From: Cryoendolithus antarcticus
Lineage: Eukaryota > Ascomycota > Dothideomycetes > Cladosporiales > Cladosporiaceae
DNA: 64,000 nucleotides
Assembly (NCBI GenBank): GCA_002077065.1
Contig: NAJO01000011.1
Location: forward strand, 209,001-273,000
Direction of reading: 5' to 3'
Below, one piece after another: positions 31,000-43,500 of this stretch (position 1 is the stretch's first letter; the number at the start of each line of letters is the position of its first letter). The translations under genes and the position numbers were made by a program. A model generated the notes under the pieces. It ran no database searches, had not been told where the DNA came from, and was given only the letters and a program-made list of their open reading frames with translations.

Positions 31000-33598
31000 A
31001 TGTCGGTAACAGGCATTGTGGCGTCGACATACGCCGCACCTCTCTGGTCTAACACAACCGTAAATACGACCACGCCAAGCAGCTACAGCCCTACATCCAA
31101 TGCTACGGCTCTGAACTGCATACCATGCACTCTCTTCCAGTTCGAGCCCGGCTACGCAACATGGTCATCCACCGCACCAGTGCAAGCGCTAGCAACGACA
31201 CAGCTTATTGTTGATCCGAATCGCAACACGACATCCACGTCCATCACCTGCAACACGGCAGTCTTGGATTCATACACATCGGATTTCGATCTGGCGTACT
31301 CGCTCAATGATCAGTGCGAATTGGTGGCGAAGTATATTGCCGTATTCGGTAGTGGTGGCGGAACTGCAGGATTCCAGTGGGCGACAGCGTAAGAGACCTG
31401 TTGAGCTATCGTCGTGGGTGCGACAGTATACTGACATCGCCAGCACACTTACCGAACCAAGCGGCGTACACATACAGATCGGCGGCAATGTGAACGGCCT
31501 GGGCGAGATCTCGACGACTGATGCAGATGGCCGGCCTGTGTGCACAACATTCCAAACCTTTTACTCAACGGCCCTAGGCGTCTACACGGGTCCACTGACC
31601 ACGGATGTAACAGCGACATGGACGAAGACTGAGACTTACACGCTCACCGACGGGAACTCGAGCGAGCTCACAATACAGACTACGACAGAGACAGCTAATG
31701 GTGGTGGCCTGTGGCTCATGCCAGATCTAAGTAGCTACTTCCCGGGCCTGGCTGCTATCTCGCAGTGCGGATCTTATATTATCCCTGGGGGGGTTCCTCT
31801 CGCACTACAGCCAGCGAGCTACGTGGTACTTCCTGCCAGTACCTTGCCGAGGACACTCCCTGGCCCGCCCTCCACAACGCTGGTGTCCAACGGTCCGACA
31901 AGCGAAGCTGCGCGACCGGGGAACTCGCCTGTCACCGCACTGCCGCAAGTGACGGATGGCCCACAACCAACATCTCCGGCAGAGCCAGTAGGCAGAAGCT
32001 CGGCGAACAACGCAGCAAGTCCAAGTGCTGGCAAGCCTGCGCCGCCCACCGAAGCCGAGCCTACTACTGCAGTTGTGGTCCCCGTTCCACACCCTACAAA
32101 ACCCTCCAAGCCGAGTCCACCCAACGCTGTCAGTTTGCTTGACTCGGCTTTGGCTTTCACGGCTCCATCTACGCCTCGCAATCCGCCCATCATCCCTGCA
32201 ATCGCAAGCTACATTGCGTCAGGTATCGCGCCTGAGCAAGGAGGACCATCAGATGCTGCTCCTGCGGCACCTCAGTTTAGCATCGTGCCGGGTGTCCCGA
32301 GCGGCTACGTTGTTGGCGGAAGCAAAACTATACAACCGGGCGGCCCACCCGCTACCGTGGCTGGAACAACGTTCTCCGCTCTGCCGTTCGGACAGGGAGT
32401 GGCTGTCAACGGTGCAGGGCATGCGAGTACTGTGGCTGTGGGCGACACTGGTAGCGCATCTCAAGCTGGTGGCATCGACGTCGCTGCGGTGAATGGTCCA
32501 CCTTCGTATGTCTTGAACGGACACTCAATCAGTGCAGGTGGGCCGGCATACACCAATGCTGGTACTGTGTACTCCGCGCTACCATCCGCTAAAGGTGTGC
32601 TGGTGTCGGTAAATGGGGCGCAGAACACAATACCGTATGCCGCGATTGCCACGCCGTCACCTCAGCTAATTGCACTCACTGGATCTGGCGCCGGGTCCGC
32701 GTTTGTTTTTGGAGACACTACGTTCAGCGCCGGAGGCCAGGCGGTAAGGATATCGGGAATGGTATATTCTGCATTGCCGGCAGGTTCAGGTGTTCTGATC
32801 TCCGCAGAAGGCGTGCAGAGCACGATACCGTATTCGGCACTGGCTACCGCTGCGCCGGTAGCCATCGCGCTTGCCGAACCCAGCCTAGGATCGACCTACG
32901 TCTTCGGCGGTATTACGCTTTGTGCTGGAGGGCCTGCATTGACAAGCATGGGCGGAGTATACTCGGCGCAACCCAATGGGAAGGGTATACTTGCATCATC
33001 CAGTGGCCAAAGCACCACGATCTCCCCTGGCGCAAGCGTCAACGGTGTGCCCGTCAGCCTTGCCGCTGGTGCCTCACCAGGCTATGTCATTGCTGGCACA
33101 ACACTGTCCGCAGGTGGCGCTGCAGTGACTTCGAATGGTGTGGTCTATACTGCTCTGCCTTCTGCAAGTGGTGTACTGGAAATTACCAACGGCCGAACCA
33201 CCACGCTGCATCCGCCAATCATCACGGGAGCCGCTAAGTTGCCACAAGTGGTAGCTTCGGGCAGCGACTATGTCATCGAAGGCAGTATTACGTTGACTCC
33301 AGGCGGACCGGAGAGTCTCATCTTCGGCACTGAGTACACTGCGCTGCCTTCTGGTTCCGGGGTACTCGCGATTGCTAACGGGCAATTCACGACACTCACG
33401 GCTGTCAGCACCGCTGCGCCATCGCGCGTTTCCAACGGTGGAGCTAGCAGAACGGGGTTTACCAGTGCTACCGCGACTGATGGATCCACTGCTGCGACTT
33501 CGGGCGCCGGACAGGCCAGCATGTCAAAGGCCCTCTGCGTCAGTTCAGCACTGCTCTTGCTGCTGCTCTTGCATCTCGGGCCTGAGCCTGGGCCCTGA
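31000..33598 (+). CDS. repeat-rich probable GPI-anchored cell-surface protein
   Basis: 847 residues from two exons, 31000-31388 and 31444-33598, with a 55-nt GTAAGA...GCCAG intron. The N-terminal 280 residues hold many Asn-x-Ser/Thr sites and several Cys. A Pro/Thr/Ser linker follows. Six imperfect 45-60-residue repeats fill about 416-785, each with the pattern Y-V-x(2)-G-x(3)-x-x-G-G ... V-Y-(S/T)-A-L-P-x(3)-G-V-L. The C-terminus (ALCVSSALLLLLLLHLG) is hydrophobic with small residues before it, as for a GPI signal. The ATG at 31000 gives a very short signal-like N-terminus ending STYAAPLW. A GTAACAG just downstream could be a splice acceptor, so a leader exon may be missing. Function unknown; cell-wall or adhesion roles are inference. 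Confidence 0.8.
32302..33400 (+). repeat. six tandem-like protein repeats in the surface protein
   Basis: Six diverged units, marked by the recurring (S/T)ALP or SAQP box preceded by VY/EY/TF. The nucleotide sequence is too diverged for a simple tandem DNA repeat, so the array is old and maintained at protein level. Confidence 0.75.
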
Positions 33599-34212
33599 AA
33601 AACGAAGCTCAGGCTCCGTCAAAAGATGACCACAGAAGCTGCACCCAACGAGCCGCGTACGATCAAGGCATGCTATGCCGCGGTGCTCCACATGTGATGC
33701 TGCCACACATCCTCGATCGATGCTCACATGAACGTGACGAGGAAGCGAGACGGAGTCGATGGCCATCATGTCGCATGGCGAGGCACCTGTCGGTGCACCC
33801 CAGGCGTGGCCGCTACCCGATACGATCGCTACAAAGCAGTCGATGGCTCGCATTGAGATCTCGTACTTCATCGCGTCAAGGAGATGCTCACATGCACACA
33901 GCCAGAGAACAATGCTCTCGAATCGCTGCGCGCGTCGAAATGCACTATGTAGGAATATGAAGATATTCAAGACTGTACTAAGTTCTGTCATTCGTTATGA
34001 GCTCGCGCTCATTGTAGTGCGTCGTGACTTCACCTAGCCATCAGTCCGATGCACTTCATTCTCAAGTCTCTCTCTTCAGGTATCTTGGAGCCCGTCCTTG
34101 CCAGGCTGAATCATGCAGAAGCAAGTCAAGCGTGTATCTCGTGAACGCACATGCCAGCACCGAAATGAGCACGCTAGTACTAGCGCGTCTTGGCGTTTAG
34201 CTCTCGACTTAC
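33599..34212. other. intergenic 33599-34212
   Basis: 3' UTR of the surface-protein gene and unassigned sequence. No gene supported. Confidence 0.55.
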
Positions 34213-34500
34213 ATGCAGCTCCAACTCCTGCCCTCTCTTCCACCTGATCATACTTACCGTGAGCCTCCATCCCACCCCCTACGTTCTGCGAATCATCACT
34301 AACTCATCATAGTTGTCGGAGTCTGGGCGCTCACCATTGCCTTTGACTTAACGAGACCTCCTGCATTGCACAGCGCGGTGAGGGATCGCTATGAGTTGCC
34401 TTCGGGTACCTCAGCGGCGCAATTTTTGATTGTCACCAACACCTTTTCATCAAGTCTGCTGGCCCCTTCACCGGGGCTGGTGGTTGGAGAAGAGATCTGA
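34213..34500 (+). CDS. candidate small two-exon gene, unknown
   Basis: Found through its intron: 34259-34312 is 54 nt with GTGAGC donor, CACTAAC branch site and CATAG acceptor, all at textbook spacing. Joining exon 1 (34213-34258, from an ATG) to exon 2 (34313-34500) gives an uninterrupted 77-residue protein (MQLQLLPSLPPDHTY then LVGVWALTIAFDL ... GLVVGEEI). One short hydrophobic stretch (LVGVWALTIAF) is present. I recognise no family. It could instead be the end of a longer transcript, or an intron in a non-coding RNA. Confidence 0.38.
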
Positions 34501-34749
34501 TGGCTCTCGTTGGTGTTACGCTGGAAGCTTCGCCTCGCGTTGGGGTGTCGTACCCGCGCCTCATTTGACGCTACGCACGCGTAAACCTCACTCGCGATGT
34601 CACCTTGTGAATAGGACTCTCATCGCAAAGGATGTCTACCTTCATGGGAATCTGCGACGGAGGGCACACGAATGAGGAGCAGCGATGGAACGGCCACGCT
34701 ACGATGGTAGCAAGCAAGCACTATGACTGACCACAGGCGCTTTAGTCCA

Positions 34750-35634
34750 TTATGATCTATCGAATCTACTCCCACTTCTCTTGCTTGACTCGCCACCCGC
34801 CGCTTTAGCAGGCACAAAGTCCACTCTGTCCCGCTCCGCCTTCCTCTTGCCCTCTCTCCTCTCATCCTCCCTGAGCAGATTCTCCACATACCACTCCTCA
34901 GGCCACTTCGTGCTCACTCCACATCCCTCTGGCAACGCGCTGGCATACTGCTCCTCGCCCTCCACTCCCGCGAAAGCCAGCAGCTTCGGCAGCAAGCTCG
35001 GGTTCCGCAACGAAGTCGAGTCCTGCAACCGAGCATTGAAGTGGACGCCTTGCTTCTTGAGTTCGAGGAAGCGTGCAAATTGCGCTGTGGAGGTTTCGAG
35101 GATCGAAGCTGACGCAGATGAGGGCGAGGGCGGAGGCGGAGAGTCCGGGATCGAGAAGTTCGGCAGGGGAGGCATAGTGAGTTCGTGAATGCGTTGGCGG
35201 TTGTTCGTGTAAGGCGACCCGGGTGGTGATGCTGGCGCTGTAGAGGGTGCAGTATCCGGCGCGGCGGATGGACCGACTGCAGGTGGCTTGGAAACACCAT
35301 GAATTGATCCTGGCTCACGAGCTGGTAAGGCGACCGTCGAGGAGGCTTTGACTGATCGGGTCTCGAGGGCGGCTTTCGGGTGGGCTCTTGGTGCTATGGT
35401 AACCTCAGCTACTGCCCATACGTGTGACAGACGATTTCGTTGCCTTGTAATGTGTTCGTCAAGACATCGGGCGCGGCGTCACCGAGCTTCGCTATCTAGC
35501 AGTGCGTGATAATCAGTAGGCATCCGCGTCCTCTCAGTTCAGATCTGCTATCAATCGCCTACCTTGGCCGGCTTCGAGGGCTGCACATCACCCTCATCCT
35601 CGTCGCTGCTCCCGTAGGCGATCAGAGAGTTCAT
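34750..35634 (-). CDS. HCNGP / SAP30-binding-protein-like protein
   Basis: 242-residue nuclear protein of the HCNGP family (PF07818; SAP30BP in animals, linked to transcription and to splicing of short introns). Proposed exons: 35634-35563, 35495-35483 and 35393-34750, with introns of 67 and 89 nt. Exon 1 gives the family start MNSLIAYGSSDEDE. Exon 2 is only 13 nt. Exon 3 holds a Pro/Ala-rich linker and the HCNGP core: FSIPDSPPP, ARFLELKKQGVHFNARLQ, SLRNPSLLPKLLAFAGV and KWPEEWYVENL. The tail is basic. The core is certain; the 13-nt exon was chosen because it alone keeps frame with canonical sites. The gene diverges from aro3 with 278 bp between starts. Confidence 0.87.
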
Positions 35635-35771
35635 TGCAATCGTCGCTTTGTGAGTTTCAGTGCACTAACCGAGGGTCTGTCGTGCTGCAGCGCGCATCTG
35701 AATGAGGGTTTGGCCGAAGGGACCGTGACGGAATGATCGACAGGCCGAGGCCTGGCAATGTTTGCTGCTGC

Positions 35772-35778
35772 GAGTCAT
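35772..35778. promoter_or_regulatory. Cpc1/Gcn4-type site upstream of aro3
   Basis: GAGTCAT, the reverse complement of ATGACTC, lies about 135 bp before the aro3 start. TGACTC is the core bound by Gcn4 and its filamentous counterpart Cpc1/CpcA, which induce amino-acid biosynthesis on starvation. aro3 is a classic target in yeast. The match is seen; regulation is inferred. Confidence 0.6.
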
Positions 35779-35894
35779 ATTTTGCATTGGAGCCACAAGC
35801 ATCTTGTCCAACATCCTGCGACACATACACACGCTCGCTAGAATACCCAAACCGGAGTTGCTCACTTATACGATCTTTCTATCAGCAGGTCTAA

Positions 35895-37115
<1,221 letters not shown>

Positions 37116-38325
37116 GTATAAGTGAGGCCAGAACACGGTCGCCAACTGAAGCGAATGACTTCGGCAGGACCATAGGTGATAACGGCAAGAGCGACACTGA
37201 TTCTTGGCAGAAGCGAGGCGTTTGGGTATAGATACCATGCGTGAACGTAGGTACGATAAAAGCCCTGTTTACTGTCGGATGTAACACCATCCGGATCGTT
37301 CACCGTCAGATTCATGCAGTACAGACCTGCGGGTGCGGCTCTCGGGGGAACGACACGCGTGGCTGCGGCGGCGTCGTACCCCTTGGTGTGCTATGTTCTG
37401 GAACTTCGACTGTATCCGGTGTCTTGCATGACTAGCACCGGAACTTCGATGCGCTAGATCAACAGGAAGGAGCAATGCAGGTCCTTCGATACGAGCACTC
37501 TTGGCCAGCACTAGAGCCTGGTCGTTTCCTGGCGACCCAACACCAGCCAGATCGATACCTCAGTGCATAGTAGTCTTGCACGACCATACCGAGGGGCATG
37601 AGAGGCGTCGTGGCGGCCGATGGTGTCTCTGCGGACCGTGACGCCCGCTGTCACCTCAGACGCCTTGTTACGTTGGAGGACAACGTCACTTTGATTCGAC
37701 GCGACATTCTACTGCGACACCGAGTATTTGTCAAGCTGCTGATGGACGACAATGCGCAAAGCGATGGTAGTTCAGGCGAGCGTTTGCGACGAATGCAAAG
37801 GCTCCTCCAATTTTGTTGGTACGACGCCAAATGGAGCGGTATTGGAGAAGCTGCACATCTGAGACACTCCACAAACATCCCCAAGATATCGGCTTACCGA
37901 AAGTCCAATGTGTGTCTGCACGTGCTGTTATTCGACCCCAGTCAGACTGCGCGATCGCCGGACTACACGGTCGCAAACGATTACTCGGAGACTAGGGAAG
38001 GTTTGTTGTGCGACCACAAGCACTCGAATAGCCCTATCTCGCTGACCCCGTCAATGCGCACCCGACTGGGCCGACACCCTTACGAACCATTGTCGTCAGC
38101 TCGACCGGTGTAGATCATCGGCCATCAATGCATTGCACTCGGCTCAGCCCCAGCAAGACGTGCTGCAACGGGCCACGGCCATTGTCTGCTCTCGTCAGAC
38201 ACCACATCGCCCTAGGTAATTGCAGCACAGGCCATATGAAGTTGCAGCTCTTGACGACTGTCTGTAGCAATGACAGTCGCTATGGGTTCTCTTTCGGGAA
38301 CAGAGACGTCGCTAGTTGGGCTTCA
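37116..38325. other. intergenic 37116-38325
   Basis: Downstream of aro3. A 171-codon plus-strand open frame (37598-38113) has no family resemblance, splice context or low-complexity signature of a real gene and is not called. Confidence 0.5.
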
Positions 38326-39356
38326 ATGGACAAGATCGCGCTGAAAAAAGTTGATCTTGGTAACGTAGCTCGACCTCAGCAACTGGAGCCATACATTCAT
38401 CAGACAGCCAATGTTGCTTCTGGCACGAAGATTTCACTAGGCACATTTGTGTCACCTGTTGGTGACTTCTCCGGTAGCCGTTGGCATCTGTGCGATCGAA
38501 TCTAGCCTTGGGCTGTGCTGAGAGTGGTGCGACCCCTTGAAAGCATAAGAAGCGGACTCAGGCCCAGCAGAAGGAGCGCCATACCTGCTCATCATCATCA
38601 TCAAGAACGTCAGCTCCACCACCGAGAACGCTGCCATGGCTTCGCCCCCTCACACCATCTGCCCTCACCGACGCAGCACGAGTACATGCAGCGACTGCCT
38701 TGTCCTCCAGACCGGATCATCCTTCCAGGGCGAAGTGCCAGTGGCGCCGATCACGGTCTTTGTCACGGACCGTAAACCAATCTCGCACACTACTGCTTGA
38801 GTGTTGTACTGACAACATGTCCAGCAGCACTACAAGACTCGAACAACCCTTTTATCAATGGGGGATATCGAGGTGTGCAAGGATTATCGGTCATGCTCTT
38901 ACAGAGCCTCGCTGACAGCAGCCAGTCATTGCTCCTGCACCTGCACGGAGTAATGGACCCGTTGGACAACGGGCTGAGACGCCGCGCACTGTTGCATCAA
39001 CCCAAGGTCCTTTTACCAACGAGGCCTGGTACAGGGCGATTGCCGACCACGATCTCGTCAACGGCCATAGCACTGATCTAGCCAACGTCCACCAGCCTCC
39101 GAGAGAATCTAGCAGGTCAGGAGGCTCGGGGACCGTCACGAATGCTCGAATTGCCAGTCATGGGATACAAATCAATGGTACCCGCTCAGCAGCTCGGTCC
39201 AACGTTAGTGCTCGAGGTTCTACGGATGGCCTACAACGACATGGTGAAGGAGCTGTAAACGATCGTGCCCAGCATGATGATGGGACTGGTGGCGAGGAGA
39301 GTAGCAATGAAGGCGAGTGCAACGAGGAAGAGGGACGCGATGAGCACAGGCGATAA
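38326..39356 (+). CDS. tentative multi-exon gene, unknown product
   Basis: Several coding-looking plus-strand blocks sit in a row. Block 1 (38326 to about 38457) starts MDKIALKKVDLGNVARPQQL. Block 2 (about 38530-38771) is His/Arg/Pro-rich with HHHHQERQLHHRERCHG. An intron at 38772-38824 is well formed (GTAAAC, CTGAC, CCAG; 53 nt) and joins block 2 in frame to block 3 (STTRLEQPFYQWGIS). Block 4 (about 38925-39356) reads APAPARSNGPVGQRAETPR, EAWYRAIADHDLVNGHS and an acidic tail ending EEEGRDEHRR-stop. I could not find fully convincing junctions for blocks 1-2 and 3-4. No known domain. It may be a decayed gene. Confidence 0.35.
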
Positions 39357-40529
39357 AGCTAGCAGCGATTCAGCGATGGTTGGGGATCGTTGTGCTGTAC
39401 GATGTCATTCCGGTTCTGTCTACGCACACGGGAGCATGTGGAGGGATATTCTTACGGACAGATCATTCGGTATGGGTTTTGTCTACGCATATCCGTGGGT
39501 CTGGGATAAACCATCACGGTAAATCATTCAGCGCTTCAAGTCCAACCCTTCAAATTTGTGTCTGGTCCCTCCACTTCATCACTCAACCCCACGCTGCTAA
39601 GTCTCTTCTCCACGCCTCCCCTCTCGCGCACGCGAGAGAGAAGGCCACGATGAAAAGATAATTCGCATCTCAAGGCAGCAGTGCAAGGCCAAGGACACAA
39701 TGTTCAGCACACCCTAAAGACAAGTCCCAGGTGATGCCTCGCGAGTTTCGAAAAATGAGTGAACGTTGAGATATCGATACGTAGTCGAGTCCAAAGCGGT
39801 CAAACTTGGAAGAACAGATACTACACTTGATCTAAGCCTGGTGGCAAAGGGAGCTGATCCAAAGGAAGAGCGAATATGAAGGGCGGGAAGTAGACTTAAG
39901 TAGGGTTTGTGATGGGGCGAAGGAAGGGGAGTCATAGGGCGGTGGTCTTGTGCGAACACCGGTATGGCGGCGGTGAGATTCCGCAGACACCGGCGCCAGG
40001 CAGCGTTGGTCACCGGATGATGAAGCAGGCTGTGCAGAAATCCGTACATTTGTACTATTCACAGTGCCACAGCGAATCACCTCCGAGTTGTAGGTACATT
40101 TCCCCGAATCATCCCATTCATGCCCATTCATGTGCGTAACAGTTTTGCCAACCTTCCCAGTCCATGCGCCACCAAGAACCGCAAGCGATCCCGTTTCCGT
40201 ATATGTGTGTATCTTCGCACACTCGGAGCTTCCATGCTAGGCGCTCCAGTCGCCACTGTATGCTCTGATCGCGCATCTGATCCCTCCACGCTTCCTTCTC
40301 GGATTGCCGGAAGCTGCGTCCTGCCTGGCCCACGCTCTGCGCAGCCGTCATATCCAGTAATATGCTCCATAGGTATACTCCCACTGCCGCTCTACAGCTT
40401 GAGATCCCTTCCCCGGTGATCTCCTCGATCCACCAGCAAGTCTCTCGCCTTCCGCCTCTGGCGCTCAGCCACAAGCTTCCACCCATGCTTCACCAGCGCA
40501 GCGTACATCTTACTCTTACACCAGGACCT
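39357..40529. other. intergenic 39357-40529
   Basis: Downstream of the tentative gene and of the convergent Rho GEF gene. Includes a perfect 8-bp inverted repeat (39621-39638). No gene supported. Confidence 0.5.
39621..39638. repeat. short perfect inverted repeat
   Basis: CTCTCGCG-CA-CGCGAGAG: two 8-bp arms around a 2-bp spacer. It could be a dimeric-protein binding site or chance; the small spacer makes an RNA hairpin unlikely. Confidence 0.4.
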
Positions 40530-43500
40530 CTAATCCTGACTTAGAATAACGAAATGCTGCTCCCAGATCCAGCCCAACGAATTTCCAGCATCGTCCTGAT
40601 TCTTCGCCAGCCACAGCTCGCCTTTCTGCGCCACGACGTCAAAGACCTCACCTTGCACGTACGTGAGGTAAGGGTACCCGCCCTCCTTGCGGGACTTGTC
40701 GATATTGAACTCAAAGAGTGAAGCGCAGACAAAGAGTGTCCTTGTCGCATCATTCGCGGCCGAGCGGATGGCGGAGGTAGTAGGCGACATAGGGCGCGCG
40801 GAGACGGGTGTTAGGTCGCTTGTAGGTGAGTCGGTGGAGTTCATAGGTAGCTCGGCGGCGGCGTCGTCTTCAGGTGGTAGGGCAGAGGTGAAGATACCGC
40901 TGAAGCGGTGATTGTTAGGATCGGCGGACATCTCAGGACGGGCGGTGAAGTAGGTCTGCTGGCTTGCTGGACGAGCACTCTGTTGCGTGTCTATGCTTGC
41001 GCGAGGAAGGTAGGGTAGCTGCTGCATTGCGTGGCTCGCAGTTGACGGCCGTGTACCAGTGAAGGAGGATGTTGGAGTGGTGCCTGAGTAGGAGACTGAG
41101 GTCGTGCTTCGTGACCAGGGTCTGTTTGCTGAGTTGCTGGTAGTTGAGACAGGCGCCATTGGCATCTGTCGGCTTGACATCGATGAGTTCGATCGCATTC
41201 GACTGGCATTAGGCAACAGCGCAAGGTCCATTGCCGCTGTATCGGGCGTGTTGTACCCGCTTTGTCGCTTGCTTGAGCTGGGTGTCTGCATCACTGACGG
41301 GCCTTCACTTCCCATCGACATCGTTCGCTTTGAGCCAGTTGAAATCGATGGTCTATTGTGAGCGTTATACTCAGAGTCACCAACCAGTGTCGTGGTAGGA
41401 GAGAGGAAGTTTGCAGACTCAGCCAGAGTGGCGCCGTTGATGATGCCAAGTTCTTGCACCCTTGTGCGCATGATCTCGTAGTCCGCTTGAAAGGCAGGTG
41501 CGATGGCGTTCAAGTCGTCCGGAACGGGACCGTCTTCAATCAAGGGTCGTAGCTTCCGTTGCCAAGTGTCTTGCCAAGTGAGTTGAACGTCAAGAAAGCA
41601 TACCTGACAGTTGCGAACCAGCGTGCCAGTGAGCTCATAGAGTATGGGCAGCTCGAGCTTGAGCTGGTGATTGAGAGCCTCGTACATCTCAGCAGCCTCG
41701 ATCTCCTTCTTCGTTGGCTTCTCGCCCTTCTTCTCCATAGCTTGAACCCTTGCGTAGTCGACAATCCGCTTCTTGCGCTTAGCAATGAGGTCTTGCGGGT
41801 TCTGGTGCAGCTTGATGACTGCGATCATTGGAGTGATGACGCGCTTGTGAATGACAGCCTTATGCTCACTCAGCGCCAAGCCGGTCAAGTCGCGAACAGT
41901 GAGGGCATATCGTCGCCACTTGCTCGTGATCTCCTGCATCGTGCTGATCTCCGAGTCACCAAAGAACTCCAGAGCCGCCGCGAAAGCTCCAATCTGCTGT
42001 ACAGCCTTGTCGGTGCGGTTGACATAGTCCTGCACGTCTCGCATGCAGATCTGCAAGCGGATGTAGTGACCACCGAACTTGTGGGCCAACGCATCAAACT
42101 CAATGTCCTGGTAAGCTTCACTCACACCCATGCGCTCCTTGATCTTCTCGGTCTTGCGGCCGAAGGCTTTGGCGAGACCAGTGCGAACATCAGTGTCCTT
42201 GCCCTTGCGGCCAATCATCTGTTCCACAAGTTCTGCGCGCTTCTTGGCGTCGTTGATGCGCGTGAGCATGGCAATGGAGCTCGAGGCAGCAATCTTAAGG
42301 GCGTCGTGGTCGGGATGCTCCAATGGTGTAGACTCTAACAGCTGCTGGAGCATGAGAGGGTACTTCGCCACTCGCTGCGTCGGTTTTACTAGCAACGAGT
42401 CCAAGTCCCATGCAGACGTGATATCGTTGGCGTTGTTGTGACACTCATCTAGCCAGCACTTGACCACAGGATTCGTCTGAAGAGCCGAAAGGCGCTGATT
42501 CGCAGCGTCATGATTCTTGAGGTAGGCGCCGTAGATCGTCTCCATTGTGGTGAGATTATCAACGAAGCATTGGCCGATGGTGGTGCTCTTGTCCTTCTCA
42601 TCATCGACAGAATCCATGCTGTATGCAATGCTGCCCGTTGCATCGCTCTGTGTAGTCGACATACTACCTCGATTCCCACCGCGACGCAAGTTCTTCGGCG
42701 CTGCATAAGCTGGCGCAATAGCTTTCCGCAGACTGTCAAAGAACTGCAGCGAAAACTTCTCGATCTCGTCGCAATTACCGAAGAGTATTTTCTTATCTTC
42801 AGCGCTGATGAAATCTTCGGCTGTACCCTTGTAGATGTCTTCAATGATCTTCAGATCCTGGTGGTAGCTGTTCTCAGTGTTGAGCAGCTCCATGATGATA
42901 TGTCTTCGCTTCTGGAGTCGCTTCTGCTCCGGACCGGTCGAGGCTGTGGTGTTGAGCTTAATTGGCCCTTCAGCATTCACATCACCAGATCCAACTCGAG
43001 TCGACTCGCCGAATGAAGACATGGACGCCGAAGCGGGCACAGGTAGCCTCTGGCTGTCGATGGACGGCCGCGAGGAGTCAGGACTTGGACCCCAGATGTT
43101 GCGCCTCAGCTTTGGTGACAGCTCCGAAGATCCTCGCTCGGAGTACGTCGCCGGTATCTGCGGTACCTCTGGTATAGTGTGTGGCATGGGTGGCGGCGGA
43201 GGCGGCGCATAGACAGGCTGTGGTGGCGCTCGGATTGGGGACGACACCTGAGACTGCGGTGCACTCACAACAGGCAGATGGCCTGCGACTTGTATCGCAG
43301 CCAGATCCAAATCACCTGACGTCGATATCCTGAGGCCCTCAGAGATCAGGCTGGGATGTAGCGACGCATTGCCAGGGCCGACGCTCGACCTGGGCGTGTA
43401 CCCAGCGTCTTTGGGTGGCGGCGGAGGTGGTGGCTGCGAATCATCCACAGCACCCAGGACTGTCTCTTCGCCTCGTTGCTGACGCTCCCACTCCTCGTTG

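Noticed and set aside
37598..38113. 171-codon plus-strand frame downstream of aro3
   Set aside because: No domain, odd composition and no supporting splice or start context.
41582..41620. Possible intron in the Rho GEF (CAG-GTATGC ... CAAG)
   Set aside because: It would be only about 34 nt, below the local minimum, and the unspliced frame is continuous and protein-like.
41559..42338. 260-codon frame antisense to the Rho GEF
   Set aside because: Lies wholly inside a well-supported gene; Leu/Val/Asp-rich composition typical of antisense frames.
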